Assembly: GCA_007618135.1 (NCBI GenBank)
Contig: PHFX01000160.1
Coordinates: forward strand, 1 to 64,000
DNA length: 64,000 nt
Reading direction: 5' to 3'
Source: Candidatus Brocadia sp. WS118
GTDB taxonomy: Bacteria; Planctomycetota; Brocadiia; Brocadiales; Brocadiaceae
Numbering within the stretch: position 1 is the stretch's first letter; each line of letters opens with the position of its first letter. The notes under the pieces were generated by a model, which saw nothing but the letters and a program-made list of their open reading frames with translations, did no database searches and was not told the origin of the DNA. Below are positions 55,193 to 63,963 of the stretch, piece after piece. The position numbers and the translations under genes were made by a program.

Positions 55193-55509
55193 CTAAACCA
55201 TCATAATTCTCTTTTGTCTTATTTCATATATGAGTGGTATCCACGTGTCTTTTTCATAAGCCTCCGAAGAAATTGGCACGGCCTCAATCCGGGGATCAAC
55301 CCTCTATGCTATCTGCATAAGCAATTTTCCTTCCTCGAATCTGTCCTTACCAAAATCGGGTGAAATAACGGCGATATCTATATCACTGCAGGTATGTTCT
55401 TTTCCAGATACATAAGAACCATAAAGTATAGCCTTTTCTACCTTGATACCTCTTGCAGCCAATGCTTCCACAAACTTTTTATTATGTTTCTAATTTCTGG
55501 ATCAACCAT
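55193..55509 (-). pseudogene. Doubly broken MNT nucleotidyltransferase gene
   Basis: From the ATG at 55509 the frame reads MVDPEIRNII and shifts by one base in a run of five A. It resumes as KKFVEALAARGIKVEKAILYGSY, VSGKEHTCSDIDIAVISPDFG with the GSxxxG and SDIDI motif. After QIA an in-frame TAG interrupts it, and the frame continues RVDPRIEAVPISSEAYEKDTW, then IPLIYEIRQKR. Two independent lesions show an old pseudogene. It is preceded by no HEPN gene. Confidence 0.85.
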
Positions 55510-55597
55510 TAACTGTTTTATACTTTGAAAAAGCAAGGTCGGGCTTACAGGTAACGTTTATCATGGAATTTATATCTGAAACCGTATTTTAAATATT

Positions 55598-56110
55598 TCA
55601 TTCTGTTCTTTTAACTTCAAATCTTTCATTAACAAGTTCAAGCGCTTTCGTTATCCAGTGTATATCAAATCTCAACCCTGATTCGATTAACAACTTAATG
55701 AGAGGACTTGCTTCTGCAATCAGCCTATTCTTTTTAGCAAATAGAATAATTCCCACAGTTCCCATCACTGATACATTAAAAGTATGTGCGCATTTCCTTG
55801 CCTGTAAATCGTCCAAAATAACTTCACAACCAGAATGCTCTATAGCAAAGGTAATAACCTCTGATTCTCCTTTTCCTAAATCCCATCCTGCAACATCCGA
55901 AGGTATCTGAAGTGAGTCTTTTAAGGTTATAACATTTTTAGAGGAAAGAAAAAGGTCCCACCTTAATTGTTCTTCTTTATAAAAAAACAATTCATCTATT
56001 ACACCCTTTGGTATTACAAGTTCCGAACATAAACCTGTAAGAATATTCAGGTATCCGATCTTACTCAATAAGATTAATGGTGATGTATTAGCAACCCATC
56101 GTCTATGCAC
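55598..56110 (-). CDS. DUF3368 PIN-domain-like toxin
   Basis: 170 residues. VANTSPLILLSKIGYLNIL supplies the first Asp-equivalent/Asn region, GKGESEVITFAIEHSGCEVILDDLQARKCA the central Glu and DD of the PIN-like site, and VMGTVGIILFAKKNRLI the last motif. Predicted RNase toxin. It overlaps the upstream UPF0175 gene by 8 bases. Confidence 0.88.
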   Translation of the reverse strand: MHRRWVANTSPLILLSKIGYLNILTGLCSELVIPKGVIDELFFYKEEQLRWDLFLSSKNVITLKDSLQIPSDVAGWDLGKGESEVITFAIEHSGCEVILDDLQARKCAHTFNVSVMGTVGIILFAKKNRLIAEASPLIKLLIESGLRFDIHWITKALELVNERFEVKRTE

Positions 56111-56357
56111 GGGATATTTCTTCTTTCATTTCTTCAACGGTGTACTGAAACGGCGAAACACCAAATTTACCCAATGAAAATATAAATTCAGCCCGTGTAA
56201 GCCCCGCTATTTCCGCCGCCTTTTCCTGGGATATTATTCCCATTTCATACCATTTAACTGCTGCTGCGAGTCTTAATTCCTTAGCAAATTCAGAAGGCTC
56301 CTTTCGGAGCGCTGAAAATGCCCCTTCTGGTATATCAAGTTTTAACACTATTGACAT
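56103..56357 (-). CDS. UPF0175-family antitoxin
   Basis: 84 residues. LRLAAAVKWYEMGIISQEKAAEIAGLTRAEFIFSLGKFGVSPFQYTVEE is the complete family signature, a small helical DNA-binding-like fold. GAGGGAGGT is a strong ribosome site. The antitoxin precedes the toxin and overlaps it, which favours translational coupling. Together with the DUF3368 protein it is a standard type II module. Confidence 0.9.
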   Translation of the reverse strand: MSIVLKLDIPEGAFSALRKEPSEFAKELRLAAAVKWYEMGIISQEKAAEIAGLTRAEFIFSLGKFGVSPFQYTVEEMKEEISRA

Positions 56358-57045
56358 TTATTTACCTCCCTCATTCCCTCACTGTCATAAAAACTAAAAT
56401 ATCTATTGTAACCTTTTTAAAACTCTATGACCATATTTGTAATCTTATAAAAGTTCTTCCCTTAATTGACAACAAGTTCCTTTATTTCCATATATGCAGT
56501 TGGTTTTTCAACTATGTCAATTAACATATTATAAGAATTCAATCGAATTTTCATCTCTTTAATCCTTCAGCAATGCGAAGGTCAACATTTTCATCAGTGG
56601 ATATTTCTAATCTTGCCGACTTTTTTCTCACGAAGAGAAGAATGCATTTTCTTCATACCTTCTCTGTTTCGATTTAAAAGTGTGTTTATATCTGCAAAAT
56701 TTTCTTGTATAGATATCCTCTATTTCTTAAAGCCTTTTTACAAGCAAATTTTTCCGTGTTTTTTTATAAAAACCTGTTTTTTCTTGATCTGTTGCATTGT
56801 CATCTCACCCCATTCTGCAAAATTAGACATTTGGCAGTGACTCTAAGCTCCTTATTATTGCAGAGCGACCAGGCTGGTCGCTCTACATGGACCTAGGTGT
56901 GTTCCCTCTTTTTAGAGGAGCATTACAAAGGATGAATTTCCTTAGCATCCACTATAACACGGACAAACGGAGTTTGTCCATGCCACCCAATTCCTCAAGT
57001 ATCATTTATTTTTGCTTATCCCCCAATGCAAAACCATGTTACATC
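56358..57045. other. Degraded region with small hairpins
   Basis: No complete gene. Minus-strand fragments reading VRKKSARLEISTDENVDLRI (about 56560-56640) and a 30-codon frame starting at about 56553 look like ends of small toxin-antitoxin genes but cannot be placed in a family. A palindrome GAGCGACCAG/CTGGTCGCTC ending in CTAC is at 56861-56886 and GGACAAAC/GTTTGTCC near 56960. Both belong to dispersed families. Confidence 0.45.
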
Positions 57046-58563
57046 TTAAAAGAAGCCCATGGGGTTCTTGTCGTATGATACGAGCAGGTTCTTCGTGCGG
57101 CGGTAATGTTCCAGCATCATCTTGTGCGTCTCACGGCCAATGCCCGATTGTTTATAACCGCCAAATGCCGCATGCGCCGGATACAGATGATAGCAGTTTA
57201 TCCAGACCCTGCCAGCCTCAATCTGACGCGCCACCTGATAAGCCTGATGCATGTCACGCGTCCACAAACCTGCACCCAGACCATAAAGCACGTCGTTTGC
57301 CAGCGCCACCGCCTCCTTTTCATCCTTAAATTTTGTAACGGAGACGACCGGTCCAAAAATCTCCTCCTGAAACACCCGCATCTTATTATTTCCCTCAAAG
57401 ATGGTCGGCTCAATGTAATAACCGCCGGGATATTCCTTACTGCGATGTGGTTTACCGCCGGTAAGACATCTGGCTCCCTCCTGCTTACCGATATCAAGGT
57501 ACTGGGCGATCTTGTCGAACTGATCCCTGGACGCCTGCGCCCCCATCATGGTCTCCGTATCCAGGGGATTGCCTGCCTTTATCCTGCTGACACGCCGTAA
57601 TGCCTCCCGCAGAAATTCATCGTAAATCGATTCCTGAATCAGCGCACGTGAGGGACAGGTACAAACCTCCCCCTGGTTCAAAGCAAACATGGCAAAACCT
57701 TCCAGGCATTTTTCAGAAAAGGCATCCTTTTCCCTAAAGACATTTTCCATAAAGATATTTGGTGATTTCCCTCCCAGTTCGAGGGTGACGGGGATAATAT
57801 TCTCGGAGGCATACTGCATGATGAGCCGTCCAGTGGTCGTTTCACCCGTAAAGGCCACCTTTCCCACGCGGGGAGATGATGCCAGCGGCTTGCCCGCTTC
57901 TATGCCGAAACCGTTGACAACATTGATCACTCCGGGAGGCAGAAGGTCTCCAACGAGTTCGAGAAGCAGTAAGATGGTTACCGGGGTCTGCTCCGCGGGT
58001 TTAAGCACCACACAATTACCGGCTGCCAGGGCAGGAGCCAATTTCCATGCCGCCATGAGCAACGGGAAGTTCCAGGGGATAATCTGACCCACCACGCCAA
58101 TGGGTTCCTTGAGATGATACGAAACGGTCTGTGCGTTGAGTTCGGACATACCGCTTTCCTCTGCCCTTATCACACCGGCAAAATAGCGGAAGTGATCGAT
58201 TGCCAGGGGCAGATCGGCCGCCAGGGTCTCACGCACCGGCTTGCCATTCTCCCAGGTCTCCGCTACCGCAAGCCGTTCCAGGTTTGCCTCCATCCGGTCT
58301 GCAATTTTCAAAAGGATATTACTCCGCTCAGCAACGGATGTGTGTCCCCATTGCTTCTTTGCCTCGTGCGCCTTATCCAGGGCAAGTTCAATATCCTCCT
58401 TTTTTGACCGCGCAACCTTCGTAAAGGATTTTCCGTTCACCGGCGAAATATCTTCAAAATACTCTCCGCCTACGGGAGCGACCCATTTCCCGCCGATATA
58501 GTTATCATATGATGACTTGAACGTAACGAGGCTTCCTTGTGTATTCGGTTCCTTGTAGATCAC
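57046..58563 (-). CDS. NAD-dependent aldehyde dehydrogenase (ExaC/AldB-like)
   Basis: 505 residues with a GTG start preceded by GAGAGGAG. Motifs: [23 protein letters not shown], the catalytic Glu in [12 protein letters not shown], catalytic Cys in [15 protein letters not shown], and a C-terminal [21 protein letters not shown]. The CTCPSR spelling and the long C-terminal ending KNPMGFF are typical of the acetaldehyde dehydrogenase II group. It oxidises short-chain aldehydes to acids. Monocistronic between repeats. Confidence 0.93.
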   Translation of the reverse strand: MIYKEPNTQGSLVTFKSSYDNYIGGKWVAPVGGEYFEDISPVNGKSFTKVARSKKEDIELALDKAHEAKKQWGHTSVAERSNILLKIADRMEANLERLAVAETWENGKPVRETLAADLPLAIDHFRYFAGVIRAEESGMSELNAQTVSYHLKEPIGVVGQIIPWNFPLLMAAWKLAPALAAGNCVVLKPAEQTPVTILLLLELVGDLLPPGVINVVNGFGIEAGKPLASSPRVGKVAFTGETTTGRLIMQYASENIIPVTLELGGKSPNIFMENVFREKDAFSEKCLEGFAMFALNQGEVCTCPSRALIQESIYDEFLREALRRVSRIKAGNPLDTETMMGAQASRDQFDKIAQYLDIGKQEGARCLTGGKPHRSKEYPGGYYIEPTIFEGNNKMRVFQEEIFGPVVSVTKFKDEKEAVALANDVLYGLGAGLWTRDMHQAYQVARQIEAGRVWINCYHLYPAHAAFGGYKQSGIGRETHKMMLEHYRRTKNLLVSYDKNPMGFF

Positions 58564-58689
58564 AGGTACTCCTCTCTAAAAAAGTTTCACTGAAAATAAA
58601 AGGCAAGAATAACCCAAAAATCCACAAAATTCAATTTTCATTTTACCATTGAGTTAGGCATTTGATGGCGACTTTAAGCTCCCGTCATT

Positions 58690-58815
58690 GTAAAGCGACC
58701 AGACTGGTCGCTCTACATGGGGGGTGTTGTAACCGATTTACATACTTCTAAATCCCAAAGGTAGGTCAACCGTCCTCGGTTGACATCATGATGACAAGCG
58801 GGGACGCTTGTCCTA
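58690..58815. repeat. Three adjacent palindromes between the aldehyde dehydrogenase and radical SAM genes
   Basis: GTAAAGCGACCAGACTGG-type palindrome ends in CTAC at 58716. GTAGGTCAACCG begins at 58761; its inverted partner CGGTTGAC is followed by GACAAGCG/CGCTTGTC and CCTAC at 58815. The GTAG and CTAC ends match the other REP-type copies. Confidence 0.7.
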
Positions 58816-58856
58816 CCGATACGTGGGAAATTACAAAAGGTTGAAATTCCTTAATA

Positions 58857-59804
58857 TTAAAAGAGTCGCTTCTGTCCTGAAAACTTTTCGAAACGCTTAC
58901 CCCAATTCATACCACACAGCGGTTCTTCGGTAATGTCAGGATTCTTGCAGCCGCATACATAGGCATCTATCCCAAAATCCTTTGCCCATTGTGAAATATG
59001 CTCATAGGCCTGCTTCCTGTATTCCACAGCTAACGCAGTCACGCGGGATTGCTCTGCGAGTAGATTCAGGGACATGCCGGTTTGGTAATATTCCAGAATT
59101 TTTTGCAGAAAGGGCGTGTTCCTCAGCTCCTTGTACAGATTCTTCTTTATTTGTGGTCTTAGGAACAGGTAATTCATACCAGTAGAATTCACTCCCAATC
59201 CCCGAAGCGCTTTAAACAAGGCAGATAAATTTGCCTCAGTATCAGTTACACCAGGAATCAACGGGTCTAATTTTACTTCGGGCACAATACCTATAGCACA
59301 GAGTTGTTTGATATTGAGCAATCTTTCCTGTGGTGTTGCTGCATACGGTTCTATCTTTTTCTGAATATCCCGTTCTAACGTAGTAATGCCAATCTGAACA
59401 TGCACCAATTTTTTATATTGGCTGAACAACTGCAGGAATTTTGCAGGAATCCTGCCTTTCGTCAGGAGATTTATGCCAACACCATATTCAAGCAAGGCAC
59501 GCATCAATTCATAGGTTACCCTGAGTACCTGTGGTATAGGCTGCAGAACATCGCAGGCGGGGCTAAAAAAGACATAGGCAGGCAACTTCCGGCGGGTAGA
59601 TAATTCGCGCTTTAACTTTTCAGGCATATTCCCGTAAACAAGCACCTTGCCATCGCCAGGATAGATCGAATAACCCCTTGCATAGCAATAGGCGCATTGA
59701 TGGATGCACCCCAGGGTCGGATTGATCGACGCCACCTGGCTGAGGCATTTCAAGGTGGATCGGGTAAGGACGTGTCCTTTGCGTTCGATAAAATTGATGT
59801 GCAT
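58857..59804 (-). CDS. SPL-like (spore photoproduct lyase family) radical SAM protein
   Basis: 315 residues. The radical SAM cluster is PTLGCIHQCAYCYARGYSIYPGDGKVLVYGNM (CxxxCxxC), followed by the LLTKGRIPAKFLQ and VQIGITTLERDIQKKIEPYAATPQERLLNIKQLCAIGI motifs. C-terminal CGCKNPDITEEPLCGMNWG. It binds [4Fe-4S] and SAM. Substrate unknown; DNA-damage repair is possible but only the family is supported. The start shares a base with the stop of the upstream four-helix-bundle gene (TAATG). Confidence 0.82.
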   Translation of the reverse strand: MHINFIERKGHVLTRSTLKCLSQVASINPTLGCIHQCAYCYARGYSIYPGDGKVLVYGNMPEKLKRELSTRRKLPAYVFFSPACDVLQPIPQVLRVTYELMRALLEYGVGINLLTKGRIPAKFLQLFSQYKKLVHVQIGITTLERDIQKKIEPYAATPQERLLNIKQLCAIGIVPEVKLDPLIPGVTDTEANLSALFKALRGLGVNSTGMNYLFLRPQIKKNLYKELRNTPFLQKILEYYQTGMSLNLLAEQSRVTALAVEYRKQAYEHISQWAKDFGIDAYVCGCKNPDITEEPLCGMNWGKRFEKFSGQKRLF

Positions 59805-60205
59805 TATCTTGATTTTGGATTGCGGAATTCGGATTTCGGATTTAAAATTCGCCTTTTATTGTTTCTAGCAGTTTTAATGGAAGAAACGATAATAGCTATT
59901 ATTTCATCATTTTCCTGCATTAATGAATTAAGTGAAGTTCTATCAATAATTTCCATTCCCTTTATTAACTCAAGCCAAAACAAGGTTTCATCCGCTTCTT
60001 CCTCCACAATGGATAGCTTTGAAATAAAGTCAGCTGTCGACCTTGCCCGACATGCGGCTCTGTAGTTAGCAGCGGTTGAAGTTCCTGAACGAAATATCTG
60101 ATTACCGATTAATCTTCCTTCCATGTTATTTGGAAACATTCGGCAGAGTTTAACGATACTTTTGGCAAATTCTTTTGTTCTATTTTTCATCTCGTTGCGG
60201 TCCAT
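59804..60205 (-). CDS. Four-helix-bundle (S23/IVP-type) protein
   Basis: 133 residues from the ATG preceded by AAGGAGA; the longer upstream frame is encoded by the inverted repeat. Core: FAKSIVKLCRMFPNNMEGRLIGNQIFRSGTSTAANYRAACRARS, DFISKLSIVEEEADETLFWLELI, the signature of the 23S-intervening-sequence-like family. The role outside IVS is unknown. The last 13 residues (NPKSEFRNPKSR) are written by the right-hand arm of the repeat, suggesting that the cassette inserted in frame just before the radical SAM gene. Confidence 0.85.
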   Translation of the reverse strand: MDRNEMKNRTKEFAKSIVKLCRMFPNNMEGRLIGNQIFRSGTSTAANYRAACRARSTADFISKLSIVEEEADETLFWLELIKGMEIIDRTSLNSLMQENDEIIAIIVSSIKTARNNKRRILNPKSEFRNPKSR

Positions 60206-60262
60206 TCTTTTCTCCTTTTCATAGATTAATTTTTTAAATCTGCAATCCGAATTCCGCAATCC
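59817..60262. repeat. Perfect 18-bp inverted repeat flanking the four-helix gene
   Basis: GGATTGCGGAATTCGGAT (59817-59834) and its exact reverse complement ATCCGAATTCCGCAATCC (60245-60262) bracket the four-helix gene. Extended partial copies (TTTCGGATTT; CCGAAATCGC) adjoin each arm. The inverted arms make a 446-base unit that could move as a cassette. No transposase is inside. Confidence 0.85.
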
Positions 60263-60278
60263 GAAATCGCATATCGCC

Positions 60279-62735
60279 TCACTTATTTAACACCAGTCCC
60301 CCATTGGGTCGGTATAACAGCAGATTTTCAGTGATGGTATCGTGAAAGACATCATGGTCTCCCTGGTTATCAATTAATATTCCAATACCAAGCATATCTT
60401 CGGTCTTTGATGGTGATGAAACACCCTGACTATGATCGTTTGCATCATACCTGTCATTTCCAAAAAAATCTGCCAGGACACCAATGCCCTTTTCCAGGCC
60501 GATGCCCTGCGAAGTGGTTTTGCTCCGATACGTGTCATTCCCGTAATCATCCACCAGAAACCCGATGCCGGTATCGTGCCCGCACCCCTGAGAAACACCA
60601 AAGGTACATTCGTAGGCATCATCGCCCGATGTATCCTTTAACAACCCGACAGCCGAATGAATGCCGGCGCCCAGGGCGTAGCGGCCCGCATAATATGTGT
60701 CGTTACCCTCATTGTCATATAAAAATCCCAGAGAGAAGTAATAGCCACTACCCTGAGAGAAATAGTCTCCATGATACGTATCGGTCCCTTTCTGATCGAT
60801 CAGTATCCCAATCCCGCCGGATGCCCCAACAATAGTTTCCTCAGGCCTGATCCCCATCCCAATCCCCTGAGACATGGACTGAAATGATTTCTCCGGATCG
60901 CGGAAATCCGGATATACTCCACCGGCAAAATAATAATCATTTCCGTTCGTATCTATTAATGCACCAAATCCCTTTGTGAACCCCACACCCTGGGCAAACT
61001 GCCGGCTAAAATAAACATCGTTGCCCTTAGTGTCACTCAGCAGTCCTGCGCCAAAGAAACCAACTCCCTGATTGACGACTCGGCCGTTATAAAAATCGTT
61101 ACCGTCGTTATCCAATAACAACCCAACTCCAAAAAGACATGACCCCTGCGAAAAATCTTTGCATGAATACTGATCGTTTCCCCGATAATCTATCAGCAGT
61201 CCAATTCCAAATCTTCCGGTGCCCTGTGTGAATGCGGCATCCGTCTGGTAAGTATCGTCACCCGAAAAATCGATGCAAAGAGATACTGGAATTTCTTTGC
61301 TGGAAGAACCTGCATTATTAAAGTAATAATCATTCCCACCGAGGTCAATGATTACCGCCGCATCGGCATAATAATACGAAGTGCCAGTCCCACCCACAAC
61401 GATTTTTCCGATACTTGTATCCTGCACAAACAGGATATCACCGGCAAAATCCTGTGGTGCTTCATCGGAAATTCTTTGTTGATCTGCACCTTGAAGGAAT
61501 GCTGGTAGATGAAATGGTGATATCTTTGTTTGTAGTGCTTCAGGATGAGTTTTTTCCTGATCGGCCATTCCCTGTTCATCAGAGAAAGGAGCAAGCTTAC
61601 TCAGCAGCAATGATGCCGCATTGAACAATTTTGCCAGGCCAGCCCTTTGAGAGAGCGCCAGTGCCCTGGCAAGGTCTTGCGGTTCAATCCTCTCGTTGGG
61701 CAACCAAACTATGTGGGCGTTTTGATATAAGAAATCAACTTCTTCCTTCGATAAGTCTCTGAATGCTTCTTTCACCAACGAAACACCGGATGGCAAACTA
61801 TCTACGACAACCTGTAATTTCCCTTGTAAGTCAGTTGCTCCTATCTTGTTTGTTGATTGCCCGGTACCTGACAGAACATTTGGGGATTTATTGTCTCCCG
61901 CAGAAGTTGGGAACGCAGAGATGGCTTCCGGTGTAATGTTGCATGTATTCGATTTTACATCCAGTAATGCTGCCGCAAACCCTATTTGAGCGCAAACGTC
62001 TTTACTACAAAACGCATCGATGATGGCCTGTCCAATTCCTGGAGTATCAAAGGGATGCAGCATGAGATAATTTATCAAAGACAAACGGAATGGATTGGCC
62101 TCTTCATCGGATTGAAACCCTTCCCGCACATAGATCTCTTCGCCGATTCGTTGCAATGTTGCATCAAGCATAGTCTTGTATTTTTCGTTTTTCCGGGCAA
62201 AGTCGATGAAGCTTATACCGGTATATTTTGAGCAGCCATACGAAACAAGAGGGATACCTGGTTCTGCCATATTCTTCAAAAGTTTTCTAAAAAGCACCGG
62301 TTTAAATACTATTTCAGCGTCGCCTCTGAGAACCGTGAGTGCAGGCATGCCTCCGGCGCCAATGGCCTCTATGGTCTTCTTGAACTGGATGAGGTTGAGC
62401 TCATTCCTGCCTGTGGTAGCTTCATTATTGATCTTTGTAATAATATCCCCTGCCTTTAAACCAGCCTCAGCGGCGGGCGATCCCCGGGTTATCTCTTTTA
62501 CCAGGACACCCTTTCCTTCCGCATCTTCCATAAAAATCCCCAGCCAGCCTTTATTGAAATCAACCACATCTTTTTTAAACCCTGTTCCTTCTAAGGCAAA
62601 GAAGTTATTGGGATCAAAATGCTGACCCTCGACAGAGACCCGCATACCTTCGACCGCCAGGGTGTTTGAGCACACCGAAGCTATCAAAAGAACGCACAGA
62701 TGAAAAAAAATGAAATACAAGATTTTATTGAGCAT
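60279..62735 (-). CDS. Large exported PDZ-domain protein with GND-type beta repeats
   Basis: 818 residues. A signal peptide (about 1-27), a PDZ domain (about 65-140: GVLVKEITRGSPAAEAGLKAGDIITKIN), a helical middle and about twelve 25-29 residue repeats (about 460-815). Each repeat carries D-x-x-G-[ND]-D-x-Y and a following QG-x-G (for example DNEGNDTYYAG, DFFGNDRYDAN). The regular Asp pattern resembles calcium-binding beta-solenoid repeats. Probably secreted or outer-membrane facing; the family is not named. Monocistronic. Confidence 0.75.
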   Translation of the reverse strand: MLNKILYFIFFHLCVLLIASVCSNTLAVEGMRVSVEGQHFDPNNFFALEGTGFKKDVVDFNKGWLGIFMEDAEGKGVLVKEITRGSPAAEAGLKAGDIITKINNEATTGRNELNLIQFKKTIEAIGAGGMPALTVLRGDAEIVFKPVLFRKLLKNMAEPGIPLVSYGCSKYTGISFIDFARKNEKYKTMLDATLQRIGEEIYVREGFQSDEEANPFRLSLINYLMLHPFDTPGIGQAIIDAFCSKDVCAQIGFAAALLDVKSNTCNITPEAISAFPTSAGDNKSPNVLSGTGQSTNKIGATDLQGKLQVVVDSLPSGVSLVKEAFRDLSKEEVDFLYQNAHIVWLPNERIEPQDLARALALSQRAGLAKLFNAASLLLSKLAPFSDEQGMADQEKTHPEALQTKISPFHLPAFLQGADQQRISDEAPQDFAGDILFVQDTSIGKIVVGGTGTSYYYADAAVIIDLGGNDYYFNNAGSSSKEIPVSLCIDFSGDDTYQTDAAFTQGTGRFGIGLLIDYRGNDQYSCKDFSQGSCLFGVGLLLDNDGNDFYNGRVVNQGVGFFGAGLLSDTKGNDVYFSRQFAQGVGFTKGFGALIDTNGNDYYFAGGVYPDFRDPEKSFQSMSQGIGMGIRPEETIVGASGGIGILIDQKGTDTYHGDYFSQGSGYYFSLGFLYDNEGNDTYYAGRYALGAGIHSAVGLLKDTSGDDAYECTFGVSQGCGHDTGIGFLVDDYGNDTYRSKTTSQGIGLEKGIGVLADFFGNDRYDANDHSQGVSSPSKTEDMLGIGILIDNQGDHDVFHDTITENLLLYRPNGGLVLNK

Positions 62736-62857
62736 AATGAAGTTTGCTTTGTAAGCGGAAATTCAGGATAATAGAAGCGCCTGTCAAAAGCAATGGGAAA
62801 ATTTACAGGGCTGAAACAAAAGGAAGGCACGAATAAGGAAGAAAAGAGTGGCAAATT

Positions 62858-63016
62858 CCCCCTTAGCAAAGAGGGCTAGGGGGTTATTACAAAGTATAAA
62901 AAAAATATCATTTACCCTTGATACTCATATTCCTGAAAAAAGCTGGATAAATTCAGGGTTATTGACCACCGTGCGATTTATACAACCCCCTGAATTCCCC
63001 TTTCTGAAGGGGGACT
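62858..63016. repeat. Two CCCCCTTAG/CTAGGGGG-like palindromes
   Basis: CCCCCTTAGCAAAGAGGGCTAGGGGG lies at about 62858-62882 and CCCCCTGAATTCCCCTTTCTGAAGGGGG near 62984-63014. Both are imperfect inverted repeats of a type scattered in many genomes. The longer open frame running through this region into the urea transporter is not supported by a ribosome site. Confidence 0.5.
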
Positions 63017-63105
63017 TCATTTCACGGTATTCAGGCAGAAATGTGGGTAAAGATAAGTGCGAAGGAGAGAAAGATAAGGTCCGTGGATTGTGGCAAGGTA
63101 ATACG

Positions 63106-63963
63106 ATGACTATGAAAACTTTTGCAGAAATCCTCTTGAGAGGAATGAGCCAGGTATTTTTACTCAATAATGTTGCAACAGGGATTTTGTTTTTTGCAGC
63201 GATTGGTTACAGCTCCTGGTTCATGGGTATTGGCGCCATGATAGGCGTTCTTGTTGGTACGTTTAGCGCACGATTGCTGAAATACGACAGCAATGATATT
63301 CAGCAAGGTCTTTACGGTTATAACGGCGCCTTAGTTGGTCTGGCAATTATCTGTTTTTTTGGATTTAACCTGCCGTCAGTGCTTGCGCTCGTTTTTGGCG
63401 CTGCCCTGTCATCCATTATCAGAAAAGGAATGAGCGCATGGAAGGTACCCCCTTATACCACACCGTTTATTATTTCGACGTGGATCGTGATGTCACTGCT
63501 CATCATATTTAACATAATTCCGTTACAAGCGGCACGCCTGTCAGACGCAAGAAATGTCGAGATTATTCCTGCGGTAACCAAAGGTATGGGACAGGTAATG
63601 TTTTTGGAAAACGTCATTGCCGGAATCATCGTATTTGTTGGAATACTGGTAAGTTCCAGGATAACAGCATGCTATGCACTCCTGGGGTCTTCGATTGGAG
63701 TTGCTGTGGCCTTTGCATCCTCTTTCCCCCTGAACATGATCAATATCGGCATGTTTGGTTTTAATGCCGTTTTGTGTGGTATTGCATTTTCAGGTAAAAA
63801 GTGGACTTCTCTTATTTTAGCAATGGCCTCCGGTATTATTTCTGTTTTTATGATGTACGGGATCATGAAGCTTGGTACCATTACTTTGACTGCTCCATTT
63901 GTAGTATCCACCTGGCTCGTTTTATTGATCAGCCGGAGGGTAGGGGCGAAGCATTTGCTATAA
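63106..63963 (+). CDS. Urea transporter (UT family), C-terminus altered by a repeat
   Basis: 285 residues from an ATG with AAGG upstream. Membrane protein with the two UT half-repeats: FLLNNVATGILFFAAIGYSS / QQGLYGYNGALVGLAI and FLENVIAGIIVFVGILVSS / GMFGFNAVLCGIAF, plus TTPFIISTW and TAPFVVSTW. It forms a channel-like path for urea. The last nine residues (RRVGAKHLL) come from a dispersed repeat, not from the family; the true end was probably longer. No urease gene is in the window. Confidence 0.88.
   Translation: MTMKTFAEILLRGMSQVFLLNNVATGILFFAAIGYSSWFMGIGAMIGVLVGTFSARLLKYDSNDIQQGLYGYNGALVGLAIICFFGFNLPSVLALVFGAALSSIIRKGMSAWKVPPYTTPFIISTWIVMSLLIIFNIIPLQAARLSDARNVEIIPAVTKGMGQVMFLENVIAGIIVFVGILVSSRITACYALLGSSIGVAVAFASSFPLNMINIGMFGFNAVLCGIAFSGKKWTSLILAMASGIISVFMMYGIMKLGTITLTAPFVVSTWLVLLISRRVGAKHLL

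Noticed and set aside
62848-63105. Longer start for the urea transporter
   Set aside because: The extension runs through palindromic repeats and is not transporter-like; ATG at 63106 is preceded by AAGG.
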